A stretch of 64,000 nt of DNA from Sulfopaludibacter sp963835555 (GCA_963835555.1 CAWIGC010000008.1:310001-374000); one strand, 5' to 3'. Positions 37,201 to 46,041 are shown, counted from the first letter of the stretch. Numbers and translations: made by a program. Notes: generated from the letters alone by a model not told the origin.

Positions 37201-38079
37201 ACCTGGTCGGCGACACTGAATATCGGAGGACTGGGGATCGGCGTGGGCGATCACACGTTGAAGGTCCGGGTGACCAATGCGCGCGGGGGATTCACGGACG
37301 TTCCGGACACGCCCTTGAAATTCACGGTGGATCCGGGCTCTGCTTTTGTACCCGTGGTAGCGATTGACCAACCTTTGGACGGGGCCACAATCACCGGGGC
37401 CCTCGCGATCAAGGGATACGCCTACGATACCGGTCTGCGGGTAAGCAGCGTGGATACCCTCATCGATGGCTTCGTTTACGGGTTGACGCTTTATGGAGCC
37501 AGTCGCCCGGACATCTGCGGCACGTTGAATCCGAAGCCGGTGAACTGCAACGGCGTGGGCTTCAACGCGTCTTTCGACACGGTGGAAAACACGCCGCCGA
37601 TTCCGGATGGCGCGCACACGCTGCAGGTGCGCGTTTGGGACCAGACCGGACGGTACACGCTGTACCCGGATACTCCGCTGCGGATTACCGTGAACAACGG
37701 AGCGGCCGCGCCGGTGATCGGCGTGCTGGAATCGCCGGTGTCCAACGCGACGCTAACGGGAACAGTGACGGTGTCAGGCTATATGTATTCGAACTGGTAT
37801 CAGAACTCCGCCGGGAAAAAGATCCTTCTTGGATACCTGGTGGTGGATGGACAGATTTACGGCGGTTCCTTCACTTCCGCGCTGCCGCGTCCCGATGTGT
37901 GTGCGTCGCTGCCGGCGGCCGACGCATGCCCGAATATCGGATTCTCGATCCAACTGGATACGACCAAGCTGTTTAACGGGCCGCACACCATCGGAATCGA
38001 AGGTGTGAACGGGCGCGGGGATTATGCGCTGTTTCCGGCACTGGTGAGCAATGGCATCAATGTGACGGTGCAGAACTGA
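34258..38079 (+). CDS. Secreted M36 (fungalysin-type) metallopeptidase with Ig-like repeats
   Basis: A 1273-residue protein. Signal peptide MKLLFAAFLLFALSLWGQ. The N-terminal propeptide region (about 30-230) contains the FTP-like IIFRQRFQNAEVGNAEWVVNIDRDGRVLNSGGN. The catalytic domain has zinc motif HEYTH at 434-438 and, downstream, the third ligand in GAAMGEAWSDFYSLEY; VHSDGEIWVAALWEIR follows. The C-terminal part holds several beta-sandwich modules: from about 940 (GTITAPLSGDHV), 1035 (VVAIDQPLDGATI) and 1160 (VIGVLESPVSNATL). These are probably Ig-like or carbohydrate-binding. An extracellular protease, divergent from the receptor gene with 59 bases between starts. Confidence 0.92.
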   Translation: MKLLFAAFLLFALSLWGQEAPRHFLGVTTALTPSSQASPEDIARGHLRSHAADLLLNSSDLDSVYIAKQYRSANNGVTHIIFRQRFQNAEVGNAEWVVNIDRDGRVLNSGGNLFPAPARGARVPPRTRAGAAARAAVTAVNPGLKDRFAPMESAMPARMRNGIRFSAGPLARDVEGAPVWYYSRGELRPAWNFYVADSDRVHRYSVTVDDASQMILRQQALTFFEAAATAPTGMVFDGQSPQPNPTPGVRLTAPPPIVPRIPAPFQGDSAASPLGWVSDTATAGNNAIAGENLRGLDFLVPAAAQSSDGAFSFPLQLGIGFLPLTYRDAAVTNLFYWINRAHDLHYRYGFDEQAGNFQANNFGRGGVDGDAVTAYAHYGSQAAGLGEFENAFFSLDGGTDDGVPAEVAMFIGGGSGATNDIFTDGAYDTEVMIHEYTHGVSSRLARQAYTVFQGAAMGEAWSDFYSLEYSLPSGAPPDGIYPVGEYFNQSWGTGIRTRPYSTDMTVDPLTFGSMGHVRNYPEVHSDGEIWVAALWEIRANLMAQFGEQEGRNRVRQLVMDGMKLAIPAATMVDMRDAILLADRVDYDGASQSQLWAGFAKRGLGALAFAQNGTTVHVVQSFDLPSTTGQLKFYDNPIVIGEPVRVIVQDSNYTKSSVLIQLTGSSGDLENLILTQRGAIYEGSIPTSMTAVTRQNGVLSLVTGDSVAAYYNDFDSASGSPELVLISMPTVLPYSVSFSAPAFTFSGEKRYSTGSLGWLDYQLPFQFPFFDKKYGAVKVFPNGLIAFDLPASPGTCADGVNLTHYAAVTPLWTYSRTTTFNGAAQSNEGIFISGDQKSVTFRWASEYAALDDTAKPINVAATLYDDGRILFQYGSGNTSVDSPATFSQCGPTPIGISNGHDTYAPYYVSSTFQNQETVHFDPGFNDSSLPTGTITAPLSGDHVQDILKVSGTAADSNARVNWVDVYIDGVLRSHVTPGGTPLTWSATLNIGGLGIGVGDHTLKVRVTNARGGFTDVPDTPLKFTVDPGSAFVPVVAIDQPLDGATITGALAIKGYAYDTGLRVSSVDTLIDGFVYGLTLYGASRPDICGTLNPKPVNCNGVGFNASFDTVENTPPIPDGAHTLQVRVWDQTGRYTLYPDTPLRITVNNGAAAPVIGVLESPVSNATLTGTVTVSGYMYSNWYQNSAGKKILLGYLVVDGQIYGGSFTSALPRPDVCASLPAADACPNIGFSIQLDTTKLFNGPHTIGIEGVNGRGDYALFPALVSNGINVTVQN

Positions 38080-38080
38080 G

Positions 38081-38962
38081 TCACCGCGCTGCCCGCCGCA
38101 GCCGGTCCAGCACGCCGGACCATTCCGGCGTAGCGGGCGGGAGTTCCATGGCGATCCAGGCGGGATGTTGCGCGTCCAGGCGATGCAGCGTTTCGTAGAG
38201 CACGGCGGCGTATTCGAGCGGACCGGCGGGCATCTCCCGGCCCAGCCGCAACAGTACGCCTGCGCCTTCCGGGGGGGCATCGCCGCGATGCAGCAGGTAC
38301 AGCGGCGCTTGCGGGCGGTAGTGGCGCGCGTGCATGCCCGGCGATGCGTGGCCGCCCCCGACCGGGTCGGCAGCGATGGCTACGGGCCCGACGACGGCCT
38401 CGAGGTCCGGCAGCGGGATGACGCCGGGGCGTAGCAGCGTGGGCGGGCCGGCCAGCGAGAGTACGGTAGATTCAATGCCAACGCGCGCGGGGCCACCATC
38501 CAGCACGTAATCGGCGATGCCCTCGGGCAAGTGGGCGGCGGTGGTGGGCGAAAGTTCGGTGAAGCGATTGGCGCTGGGTGCGGCAATGGGGACTCCGGCG
38601 GCGCGGATCAATTCCAGGGCGAGGAGATGAGCCGGCATGCGCAGTCCCACGGTGGGCAATCCGGCCGTGACGATGTCGGGGATGGACGGCTGTTTGGGCA
38701 CCACCAGGGTCAAGGGTCCCGGCCAGTAGCGCTGCGCGAGGGCTTCCGCGGCTTCGGACCATTCGGCGGCGTATGTACGCGCCATCGCGATAGAATCCAC
38801 GTGAACGATCAGGGGGCTGGTATGCGGGCGGCCCTTCGCGGAGAAGATGCGCGCCACTGCTTCGGCGTCCAATGCATTGGCGCCCAGGCCATAGACGGTT
38901 TCGGTGGGGAAGGCTACCAGCTTGCCTTCGCGAATCAGCGCGGCGGCGCGGGAAACGCTCAC
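38081..38962 (-). CDS. L-threonylcarbamoyladenylate synthase (Sua5/YwlC/YrdC)
   Basis: Makes TC-AMP from threonine, bicarbonate and ATP for tRNA t6A modification. The start is a GTG at 38962 (MSVSRAAALIREGKLVAFPTETVYGLGANALD), overlapping the prfB stop as GTGA. YrdC domain marks are KGRPHTSPLIVHV, WPGPLTLVVPK, VGLRMPAH and IAAPSANRFTELSPTTAAHL. A linker and C-terminal Sua5 domain follow (ASPGMHARHYRPQAPLYLL), making this the long Sua5 form with 293 residues. Confidence 0.93.
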   Translation of the reverse strand: MSVSRAAALIREGKLVAFPTETVYGLGANALDAEAVARIFSAKGRPHTSPLIVHVDSIAMARTYAAEWSEAAEALAQRYWPGPLTLVVPKQPSIPDIVTAGLPTVGLRMPAHLLALELIRAAGVPIAAPSANRFTELSPTTAAHLPEGIADYVLDGGPARVGIESTVLSLAGPPTLLRPGVIPLPDLEAVVGPVAIAADPVGGGHASPGMHARHYRPQAPLYLLHRGDAPPEGAGVLLRLGREMPAGPLEYAAVLYETLHRLDAQHPAWIAMELPPATPEWSGVLDRLRRAAR

Positions 38963-40093
38963 TCGGGCAGATCGTCCTTGTCGTCCCCGGCAATCTTGCC
39001 GGTCTTGCGCCACACCAGCCAGGAGTGAATGAGCGGGTCCAGGTCGCCTTCCAGCACGCGGTCCACGTCGCCCAGCGCCAGCTTGCTGCGCAGGTCTTTC
39101 ACCAGGCGATAGGGGGCCAGCACGTAGTTGCGGATCTGGCTGCCGAAATTGATCTCGAGCTTGGAGTCTTCGGTCTTGCGTGTCTCTTCGCGCTTCTTTT
39201 CCAGTTCGTGCTCGTAGAGGCGCGCGCGCAATTGTTTCATGGCGCTGTCGCGGTTCTTGTGCTGCGAGCGCTCGTTCTGGCACTGCACCACGATATTGGT
39301 CGGGAAATGCGTGATGCGGACCGCGGAATCCGTCATATTGACATGCTGGCCGCCTGCGCCGGACGCGCGAAAGGTGTCGATGCGCAGGTCGTCGAGCTTG
39401 ATATCGATCTTGATTTCGTCGTCGATCTGCGGGTAGACGAACACGGAAGCGAACGAGGTGTGGCGGCGCGCATTGGCGTCGAACGGAGAGATGCGCACCA
39501 GGCGATGTACGCCGATTTCCGACTGCAACATGCCATAGGCGTTCTCGCCGTTCACTTCAAAGGTCACGGACTTGATACCGGCCCCTTCACCTTCCAGACG
39601 GTCGGTGATCACGGTGGGGAAGCGCTGACGTTCGGCCCATCGCAGGTACATGCGCAGGAGCATCTCAGCCCAATCCTGGCTTTCGGTGCCGCCCGCGCCG
39701 GGGTGAATGGTGACGATGGCGCTGCGGGCTGCGTTCTCGCCGGAGAGCAGCATGGCGGTTTCGAGCCGCTCCAGCAGTTCGCCGTAGGCTTTCATGTCGC
39801 GTTCGATGTCGCCATCGACTGTTTCGCCCTCGCGCGCCAGTTCGAAGAGGGTGTCGAGGTCGTCGGTCATGGAACGGATCTTCTCGTCATGCCCGATGAA
39901 CTCTTCCAGGCGCTTGCGCTCCTGCATCACCTTTTGGCTCTTTTCGGGCTGGTTCCAGAAGTCCGGGGCGGAGATCTGCTGTTCGGTTTTGGCTAGTTTT
40001 TGTTTTTGCGCGGGGGCGTCAAAGATACCTCCGCACGGCCAGGGACTGGTCGCGGAGGGGCTGATATGCGCGTTCCAATTCTTCTAATGTCAT
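38959..40093 (-). CDS. prfB: Peptide chain release factor 2, expressed through a programmed +1 frameshift
   Basis: Terminates translation at UGA and UAA. Zero-frame translation from ATG 40093 gives 24 codons (MTLEELERAYQPLRDQSLAV..RRYL) and an in-frame TGA at 40019-40021. A +1 shift at CTT then continues DAPAQKQKLAKTEQQISAPDFWNQPEKS into the main body. RF2 marks are the tripeptide region RISPFDANARRHTSFASV and the catalytic GGQ in ASGAGGQHVNMTDSAVRITHFPT. Full length is about 377 residues. Low RF2 lets ribosomes pause at the UGA and shift, so the gene is autoregulated. The sua5 gene overlaps its stop. Confidence 0.95.
40019..40032 (-). promoter_or_regulatory. prfB recoding (+1 frameshift) site
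   Basis: On the minus strand: GGAGG TAT CTT TGA C. It has the internal Shine-Dalgarno (40028-40032), a three-base spacer, the slippery CTT (40022-40024) and the UGA followed by C (40019-40021). This is the same arrangement as the E. coli prfB site. Confidence 0.95.
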
Positions 40094-40099
40094 GGGGGT

Positions 40100-40705
40100 T
40101 CACTCCAATTCTAACAAATACCCGGATTTCCCGACGTTCTGCGCGCGGGTGGCGCCGATCTGCTCCACGACGCCTTCGGCTTCGTGAATGTGACCGCAGA
40201 AGAAGTACGCCGGCTGCTGCTTTTCGATGAATTCGCGGACGGATCGCGAGCCGGCATGCAGGCCGGGGCGGATCTGGTCCAGCGTGGTGCCGTACGGCGG
40301 CGCGTGGCAGATCAGGATCAGCGGATTCAGCGCGGCGAAGGGCTGGAGGCGTTCGGCGAGTTGCGGCTCGGAGTATTCGCCGGGCGTGTTGAACGGTGTG
40401 GGGTTGGAGTAGCCCAACCCGGCCACGTGCCATTTGCCGACTGGAAACTGCTGCTGGTGAAAATTGTGCAGGCCGTGCTGTTCACACATGGCTTCAATCT
40501 GCGCGGCCGATTCGTGATTGCCGGGCAACACCCAGACTCTGCCGCCGCGGGTCTTCAGGATCTCGCCGCAGCGTTCGATACCTTTGGCCCAGGTGACCTG
40601 GTCGCCGGCCGCGATGTAATAATCGGCATCGACGCTTAGCAGGCGTTCGAGGGTCTTCCAATCGTTGTGGATGTCGGAGAAGATAAGAAGTCTCAATGAA
40701 AGCAT
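40100..40705 (-). CDS. Calcineurin-like metallophosphoesterase
   Basis: A 201-residue protein with the two-metal phosphoesterase motifs in order: FSDIHND (near residue 10), AAGDQVTW, LPGNHES, ICHAPPYGTT and FFCGHIHEAEG. The chosen ATG at 40705 puts the first motif in its usual place; a longer upstream frame to 40858 has no support. Related to the YfcE/MJ0936-like small phosphodiesterases; the substrate is unknown. Its stop lies six bases before the prfB ATG, so it probably leads the phosphoesterase-prfB-sua5 transcript. Confidence 0.9.
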   Translation of the reverse strand: MLSLRLLIFSDIHNDWKTLERLLSVDADYYIAAGDQVTWAKGIERCGEILKTRGGRVWVLPGNHESAAQIEAMCEQHGLHNFHQQQFPVGKWHVAGLGYSNPTPFNTPGEYSEPQLAERLQPFAALNPLILICHAPPYGTTLDQIRPGLHAGSRSVREFIEKQQPAYFFCGHIHEAEGVVEQIGATRAQNVGKSGYLLELE

Positions 40706-40773
40706 GGTAGCGCAGGCGGACAGAGCCGGCTGCATCACGGCGAGCTGGCATATGTGAGCTATCCCGAGAGACA

Positions 40774-41062
40774 CTGAGTACCCGTACCGGCCCTTGCCTG
40801 ACAGCGAGGTCTGGGGAGCCGACGTGGCTTGTGTGGGGAGAGACAGGCACGCCGCCACGGAAACTGGCTGCTTGGTTCACCGGAACTGGTAATTGAGATC
40901 AAGTCCTCTTCGCGCAGGGAAGGCGCGAGTGAATTCTGGATCGTCGATCCGAACACCGCCAGCGTCACGGTCTACAGCAAAACAAGCGGTGTTCACATTG
41001 ACCGAAGTCCCCTGAACGTCTACGTCGGTGTCCGAAGTCGGCAAACGGTGCGCGACCAGTGA
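40774..41062 (+). pseudogene. Decayed Uma2-family (DUF820) endonuclease-like gene
   Basis: Fragments in two frames: EYPYRPLPDSEVWGADVACV, then after a shift near 40868 GSPELVIEIKSSS, then directly REGASEFWIVDPNTASVTVYS. In intact Uma2 proteins the last two segments are separated by about 15-20 residues (the NxxxKxxEY-like helix), so a piece is missing. The PELVIEIKS and EFWIVDP blocks are the restriction-endonuclease-like core of Uma2. No start codon or ribosome site is evident. Confidence 0.6.
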
Positions 41063-41196
41063 GGAGCTACCCTCCCGGAGCGCCTTGTCGAAAACTCGTG
41101 GCTGATTACTGGATGAAGGGCTGTCAAAGACAGCGATTCGCCCGGGGGATCGACGTACTGGATGCTCATTTCCAGATCGCGGCATCGGGCCGAATA

Positions 41197-41227
41197 TTTA
41201 CACATCCTGTCCGTGGTCTTCTATACT
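41197..41227 (+). promoter_or_regulatory. Candidate promoter for the WD40 kinase
   Basis: TTTACA at 41197-41202 and TATACT at 41222-41227 with a 19-base spacer. Transcription would start about 10-15 bases before the GTG at 41248, which supports that codon over the ATG at 41059. Confidence 0.35.
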
Positions 41228-41247
41228 TGCTAGCTGGAGCCACTGAG

Positions 41248-44200
41248 GTGTCAACGCCAGTAGCACCCTGCTCGCAATGCGGGGGGAATCTTAACGGCGA
41301 TGGATTCTGCCCGAGCTGCCGGCCGGGGACCGGGACTCCAACGCGTAGCCTTTCCACGCCGCCCCCTGGAGTCGAAACCGGCGCCCGATTCGGACCCTAC
41401 CGCACGCTCCGCATTCTCGGAGAGGGCGGCATGGGTACCGTGTATCTCGCCGAGCAGCGTGAGCCGATCCACAGGCAGGTCGCTCTCAAGATCATCAAAC
41501 ACGGGCTTGACAGCAAGGATGTGATCGCGCGCTTTGAGTCCGAACGCCAAGCGCTTGCCCTGATGGACCATCCCGGCATCGCGCGCGTGCTCGATGCAGG
41601 GACGGCCGAATCCGGCGTGCCGTATTTCGTGATGGAGTACGTGCGCGGCATCCCGATTACGGAGTATTGCGACCGCCATCAATTGAGCATGCGGCAGCGA
41701 CTGGAACTTTTTTGCGATGTTTGTAACGCGATCCACCACGCCCATCAAAGAGGCGTGATCCACCGCGACATCAAGCCCTCGAATGTTCTGGTGGAGTTGG
41801 TAGACGGCAAGCCGCTGGCGAAAGTGATCGATTTCGGCGTCGCCAAGGCCATCTATCAGAGGCTTACGGAGCGAACGTTATTCACGCATATGGGCGTGAT
41901 GGTCGGGACTCCGGCTTACATGAGCCCCGAGCAGACCGGCGGCAGCGACCTCGAGGTCGATACCACTACGGACATCTACTCGCTCGGCATCATGCTCTAC
42001 GAACTGCTTGTGGGCGCCGTACCGTTCGATCCCGCCGAAATGCGCCGCATCGGCTTCGCGGAGATGGTGCGGGTAATCCGGGAAGTCGAGCCGCCAAAAC
42101 CGTCGGACCGCCTGCGCAGTTCCGGAGCCCGAGCCTCTGAAGTGGCCAAACTTCGCGCGACGGACCTCCAGATGCTTCACAAGGAACTCCGGGGCGATTT
42201 GGAATTCATCACCATGCGGGCTTTGGAGAAGGACCGCACGCGACGTTATGCTTCCGCTTCGGAATTCGCCGCCGACATCGTCCGGCACCTCCGTGACGAG
42301 CCCGTCCTGGCGGGCCCGCCGGACGCGATGTACCGGCTTTCCAAATTTGCCCGCAGGCACAAGGGCCCGATCTTCGCGGCCACAGCCGTGATGCTTTCGT
42401 TGGTGGCCGGATTGGTGGTCAGCAGTCTCCTCTACTTGCGATCCGAACGGCAACGCACCGAGGCGCTCCGGATGGAATACGCCGCCAATATAGCCGCTGC
42501 CGGTCTGGCGCTCAAACTGGTGGACATATCTACCGTTCAGAATCGGCTGATGCGGTGCGATCCGGGGATGCGCGGATTTGAATGGTGGCTTCTGTGGGGC
42601 CGCAGTGACTCGAGCCTCGCCACCCTTTATACGGACAGTCTCTTCGCTGACGTGACCTATCCCCGGTCAGGCATGGCGTTCTCTGACGACCGGCGGCGGA
42701 TCTACTGGGGCTTTGGGAGCGCAGTTCACGCCTGGGACGCGTCCACATACGCACCGATTCAGGTGTATGGCGGCTTTGGGTCGCTCGTTGCAATCAGCCG
42801 GGATGGCAGCCAAGTCCTCGCGTCCACCCCAGGCCTTCTAAGCCTTGTCGATTTGACCTCAGGAACGGTTCGTGCCAAGTTCGAATTCCCGGAGGACGAC
42901 CGGCTGGAAGGGGCAGCGCTGAGCCCTTCCGGGGGGCGAATCGCGGCCGGTACTTTCCATGGCAGGCTCCGTGTCTGGGATTCGGTATCCGCTCGTAATC
43001 TTCTGGACGTCAAACTTGCTTCCAATCCGGCAGACCCGTTTTCCACATCGCTTCCCGTCATCGCATTCCAGCAAACCGGCTTGCGCGTCGCCGCCTTGTC
43101 CTTCGCCGGCACTTTGAGCGTTTGGGACACCGGAACGGGGCGGCTTCTCATGCGGAGTGAGATTCCCGAGACAGGCGGCAGCCTGGGTCGCTTGGATTTC
43201 AGCGCCGATGGGAACCGCATTGCGGTAATCAGTGGGCCGGGCGCGCGCGTGCTGGACGTGAATTCCGGAAAGGTTCTCCTGAATCTGCCTGCGCACGCCG
43301 GCATTATCGCAGCACTGAAGTTCAGTCCTGATGGAACACTCATCGCTTCCACTGCCGTCGACGATGGCGCCGTGCGGCTTTGGAACTCCTCTTCCGGTGA
43401 ACAGGTCGCGAGTCTCCTGGGCGGCCACGTGGGCGGCTTGACAGGGAGTCTGGCGTTCAGCCCCGACGGCCGCCAACTCTGGGCCGGATTCCACAACGGC
43501 GAGGCCCGTGTCTGGGACGTTCCTACGTTGGGTGGTGAACTTCTGCTACACATGCCGCGCACTACCAGTTCCATCGCCTTGAGTCCGGATGGAACCCGAG
43601 TGGCTGTCACACGACCCGGCGCCGTGGAAATTTGGGATGCAGCAACCGGCGCGAAGATCAATTCCTGGAAAACGGGTTCGGAACAGCTCTGTTACGGGGA
43701 TACCTGTTTCACGTCCGCTAATTCGAATTATGACTCCGTCACCTATAGCCCCGACGGCTCTCATATCGCCACCGGTTCGCGGGATGGAAAGGTTGGCATT
43801 TGGGATGCGCAATCGGGCGCAGCGGTCCAGGAGTTGCGCGGGCATGCATCGGCAGTGACCGCCATCGCCTTCGATCCCGCCGGAGCCCACCTCGCCTCGG
43901 GCGCCTGGGACCAAACCGCCATCGTGTGGGACCTGCGAAGCGGTCAGCCTGTCAACCGTATGCGGCTCGCCGCTTCGGTGGTCTCTCTCTCCTTTACTCC
44001 TGGAGGGGACCGGCTCTTGATCGGATGCGGAAACTTCACACATCCTGCTAGCCCGGAGTCACTTGTAACCCTTTGGCAGACGCTCGGCGGTCGATCTCCC
44101 ATCCGGCAATTCCCGATGCCCCTAAATGTGAGGAGGGCCTGGTTGGCCGCATTAAGCAAGGACGGAAAATTTGCGGCGGCTGCTTCGCCGGCCGGAGTCT

Positions 44201-45018
44201 CCGTTTGGGACACCGCGAGCGGTAAGTCGATCGGCTCCGGATACACGAGCGAGACGTCCGTGCCGATCGCCATCGCTTTTTCTCCGGATGGGAGCCGCCT
44301 TGCCACCGGCGCCATCAACGGCGCCTTGCATCTTTACGACACGTCGGGAAACGAGCTGTTGAATCTCCCCGGTCATGGGAGACCATTGCGAAGCGTGGTA
44401 TTCAGCCCGAACGGTGATCGACTCTATTCCTCCGGTATGGACGGCGAGGTTCGGGTATGGGGAACAGGATCTGCATACCTGCCCGAGGCAGTAGAGCTGG
44501 TAAACTCACTCTGGCGAGAATCCAGTCGTTGGCGAGTCATCAGTAGCCGGATTGAAGCGCGGCGAGGGTTGGACTCCAAACTCCGGGCGGCAGCTCTCGA
44601 AATGGCACGGCGGCGGGGCGATGACATCGGGCGGCGGAACAACGACACGCGCGCCATCCTGAGGGATCCGAAGAGAACAGACGAAGAGTACCGAAGAGCG
44701 TTGCAATCGGCAACCGAAGCTCTGCAGGCGTATCCATGGAGCCCCGCCCTGCTGAGTACGTTGGGCGCCGCTCAATACCGCACGGGCCGATTTAGCGACG
44801 CTCTCGGGAACCTGCTGCGCGCCGAGAGTCTTAGAGCTTATCCAGATGCCAGCAATCTAATACTGATTGCCATGTCCCATTACCGATTGGGCGAAATCGA
44901 AAAGGCACGCACGGAACTTGCGGCTGCGGTGCCAATTCGATCTCACAGTGCTGACGTCCAACCTTCGTTCCTGGATGAAGCGGATGCCTTGATTTCTCCG
45001 GTCGGTCAAGGTCATTGA
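41248..45018 (+). CDS. Membrane Ser/Thr protein kinase with zinc ribbon and WD40 sensor region
   Basis: A 1256-residue protein from a GTG at 41248 (GGAG eight bases upstream). Zinc ribbon: CSQCGG...CPSC (residues 8-24). Pkn2-type kinase domain at about 50-350: glycine loop ILGEGGMGTVYLA, Lys81 in VALK, HRDIKPSN with Asp174, DFG at 195-197 and GTPAYMSPEQ. TM helix at about 375-397. The extracytoplasmic part has about a dozen WD40-like blades (FSPDGTLIASTAVDDGAVRLWN, YSPDGSHIATGSRDGKVGIWD and others) and a C-terminal TPR-like stretch. Probably a transmembrane receptor kinase; no partner is encoded nearby. Confidence 0.9.
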   Translation: MSTPVAPCSQCGGNLNGDGFCPSCRPGTGTPTRSLSTPPPGVETGARFGPYRTLRILGEGGMGTVYLAEQREPIHRQVALKIIKHGLDSKDVIARFESERQALALMDHPGIARVLDAGTAESGVPYFVMEYVRGIPITEYCDRHQLSMRQRLELFCDVCNAIHHAHQRGVIHRDIKPSNVLVELVDGKPLAKVIDFGVAKAIYQRLTERTLFTHMGVMVGTPAYMSPEQTGGSDLEVDTTTDIYSLGIMLYELLVGAVPFDPAEMRRIGFAEMVRVIREVEPPKPSDRLRSSGARASEVAKLRATDLQMLHKELRGDLEFITMRALEKDRTRRYASASEFAADIVRHLRDEPVLAGPPDAMYRLSKFARRHKGPIFAATAVMLSLVAGLVVSSLLYLRSERQRTEALRMEYAANIAAAGLALKLVDISTVQNRLMRCDPGMRGFEWWLLWGRSDSSLATLYTDSLFADVTYPRSGMAFSDDRRRIYWGFGSAVHAWDASTYAPIQVYGGFGSLVAISRDGSQVLASTPGLLSLVDLTSGTVRAKFEFPEDDRLEGAALSPSGGRIAAGTFHGRLRVWDSVSARNLLDVKLASNPADPFSTSLPVIAFQQTGLRVAALSFAGTLSVWDTGTGRLLMRSEIPETGGSLGRLDFSADGNRIAVISGPGARVLDVNSGKVLLNLPAHAGIIAALKFSPDGTLIASTAVDDGAVRLWNSSSGEQVASLLGGHVGGLTGSLAFSPDGRQLWAGFHNGEARVWDVPTLGGELLLHMPRTTSSIALSPDGTRVAVTRPGAVEIWDAATGAKINSWKTGSEQLCYGDTCFTSANSNYDSVTYSPDGSHIATGSRDGKVGIWDAQSGAAVQELRGHASAVTAIAFDPAGAHLASGAWDQTAIVWDLRSGQPVNRMRLAASVVSLSFTPGGDRLLIGCGNFTHPASPESLVTLWQTLGGRSPIRQFPMPLNVRRAWLAALSKDGKFAAAASPAGVSVWDTASGKSIGSGYTSETSVPIAIAFSPDGSRLATGAINGALHLYDTSGNELLNLPGHGRPLRSVVFSPNGDRLYSSGMDGEVRVWGTGSAYLPEAVELVNSLWRESSRWRVISSRIEARRGLDSKLRAAALEMARRRGDDIGRRNNDTRAILRDPKRTDEEYRRALQSATEALQAYPWSPALLSTLGAAQYRTGRFSDALGNLLRAESLRAYPDASNLILIAMSHYRLGEIEKARTELAAAVPIRSHSADVQPSFLDEADALISPVGQGH

Positions 45019-45461
45019 AGGCTCGCGACGCAGAGCCGGCGATTCTTGTTGCCCAATCCGATTGCTGGCGCCAAGGGGGAATAGATCCTCCCTGACGGCG
45101 TAGCGCTTATTTGGGCCAGCGGGTGAGGTGGTCGGCAATTAGTGCATGCTCTGGGCGTCGGTTTTACTGGTGGCGGTCGGGGTTCCTCGTGGCGACCTCC
45201 TTGCGACTGGACCTCGACGTGAGAGCTGGGGCGTGACGGTCGCGGGCCAGCCCGTTTCCGCACGGAGTTTGCCTAGCGATAACACCAGATATCTGGCCCT
45301 TTGGGGTGTTGAACCCGCGCGAAGGGAAAGGGGGCAATCGATCTGACCGTCAATGGCAGCAACGGGCGTTTCTCGCCCAGGTGGGCGCCGATAGCACTAC
45401 GCTACGCGACTACAGAGGAGGAACCCGGAAAGCGCTCGAAAGTCTCCCCGGGGGCGGCCGG
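45019..45461. other. Intergenic stretch without recognised genes
   Basis: 443 bases between the kinase and the PIN toxin. Short open frames exist on both strands but none has a ribosome site or recognisable protein. The only notable item is the 29-base element at 45081-45109, which recurs at 49978-50006. Content looks like degraded coding sequence. Confidence 0.5.
45081..45109 (+). repeat. Left copy of a 29-bp imperfect direct repeat
   Basis: Starts ATAGATCCTC and ends TAGCGCTTA. It matches 49978-50006 at 26 of 29 positions in the same orientation. Both copies are followed, about 12 or 24 bases later, by GGGTGAGGTG (45121-45130 and 50030-50039). The copies bracket the segment with the PIN toxin, tyrosine recombinase and blaI-blaR1. 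Confidence 0.55.
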
Positions 45462-45905
45462 TTATTCGCCTCGCGCAGAGATAATCTGAAGCTTGTCGAG
45501 GTGCCGGTAGTCCTTGGAATTGTTCGTGACCAGCGGAGCCGCCAGGACGAGCGCCGTGGCTGCGATCCATGCGTCGGCGGCACCAATAGGACGCCCCTTC
45601 TGCGTGCTCTCGTTTCGGACGACGGCCCATGTGGAGCACAAGAGGCTATCCGAATGAAGGACAGAGAAATCTGCCAAATATTCCTCCAGCACGGCGCACT
45701 TGCGCGGCCCCCAATTCGCATCGAGCGCGCCCTGGCGCATCTCGGCCAGAGTCATGAAGGAAACGATCAATTCGGAACCGCGCACAATGTCCACGTAGCG
45801 CGGTGCGAATTCGGGGTGCCACTTGAAAATAAAGCTGGCAACGTCAGTGTCAACGACCAGTCTTGCCGTTGCGATCGGAGGAGAGGTCAATATGGCGCTG
45901 CTCAT
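45462..45905 (-). CDS. PIN-domain toxin (VapC-like)
   Basis: A 147-residue protein. Metal-binding acidic residues lie in LVVDTDVASFIFKWHPEF, in the Glu of FMTLAEMRQGAL, and in IGAADAWIAATALVLAAPLVTNNSKDYRHL. This is the full PIN quartet, so the RNase site looks intact. The annotated ATG at 45905 overlaps the upstream small gene by 56 bases. Translation may really begin closer to the VVDTD strand. VapC-type toxins cleave tRNA or rRNA. Confidence 0.82.
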   Translation of the reverse strand: MSSAILTSPPIATARLVVDTDVASFIFKWHPEFAPRYVDIVRGSELIVSFMTLAEMRQGALDANWGPRKCAVLEEYLADFSVLHSDSLLCSTWAVVRNESTQKGRPIGAADAWIAATALVLAAPLVTNNSKDYRHLDKLQIISARGE

Positions 45906-46041
45906 AGATGCGGCGGACGAGCTCTTCAGATTCCTCCTGCGGCCCTGGGTCGATGTGGCTCAACAGACGATCCATGGAGAACACGCCGGTCCGGATCAGG
46001 TTGGGCGGGTCCTTCACGGGTTGCAGTGGCAGACGATCCAT
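45850..46041 (-). CDS. Probable small antitoxin partner of the PIN toxin
   Basis: A 63-residue frame directly upstream of and overlapping the PIN toxin: MDRLPLQPVKDPPNLIRTGV, then SMDRLLSHIDPGPQEESEELVRRIYEQRHIDLSS. It has no recognisable DNA-binding fold, but the acidic, helical middle and its position fit a VapB-like antitoxin. The call rests on location, size and overlap. Confidence 0.45.
   Translation of the reverse strand: MDRLPLQPVKDPPNLIRTGVFSMDRLLSHIDPGPQEESEELVRRIYEQRHIDLSSDRNGKTGR

Noticed and set aside
45146..45346. 66-codon open frame in the kinase-toxin gap
   Set aside because: Starts without a ribosome site and has no recognisable fold; probably chance or residue of a dead gene.
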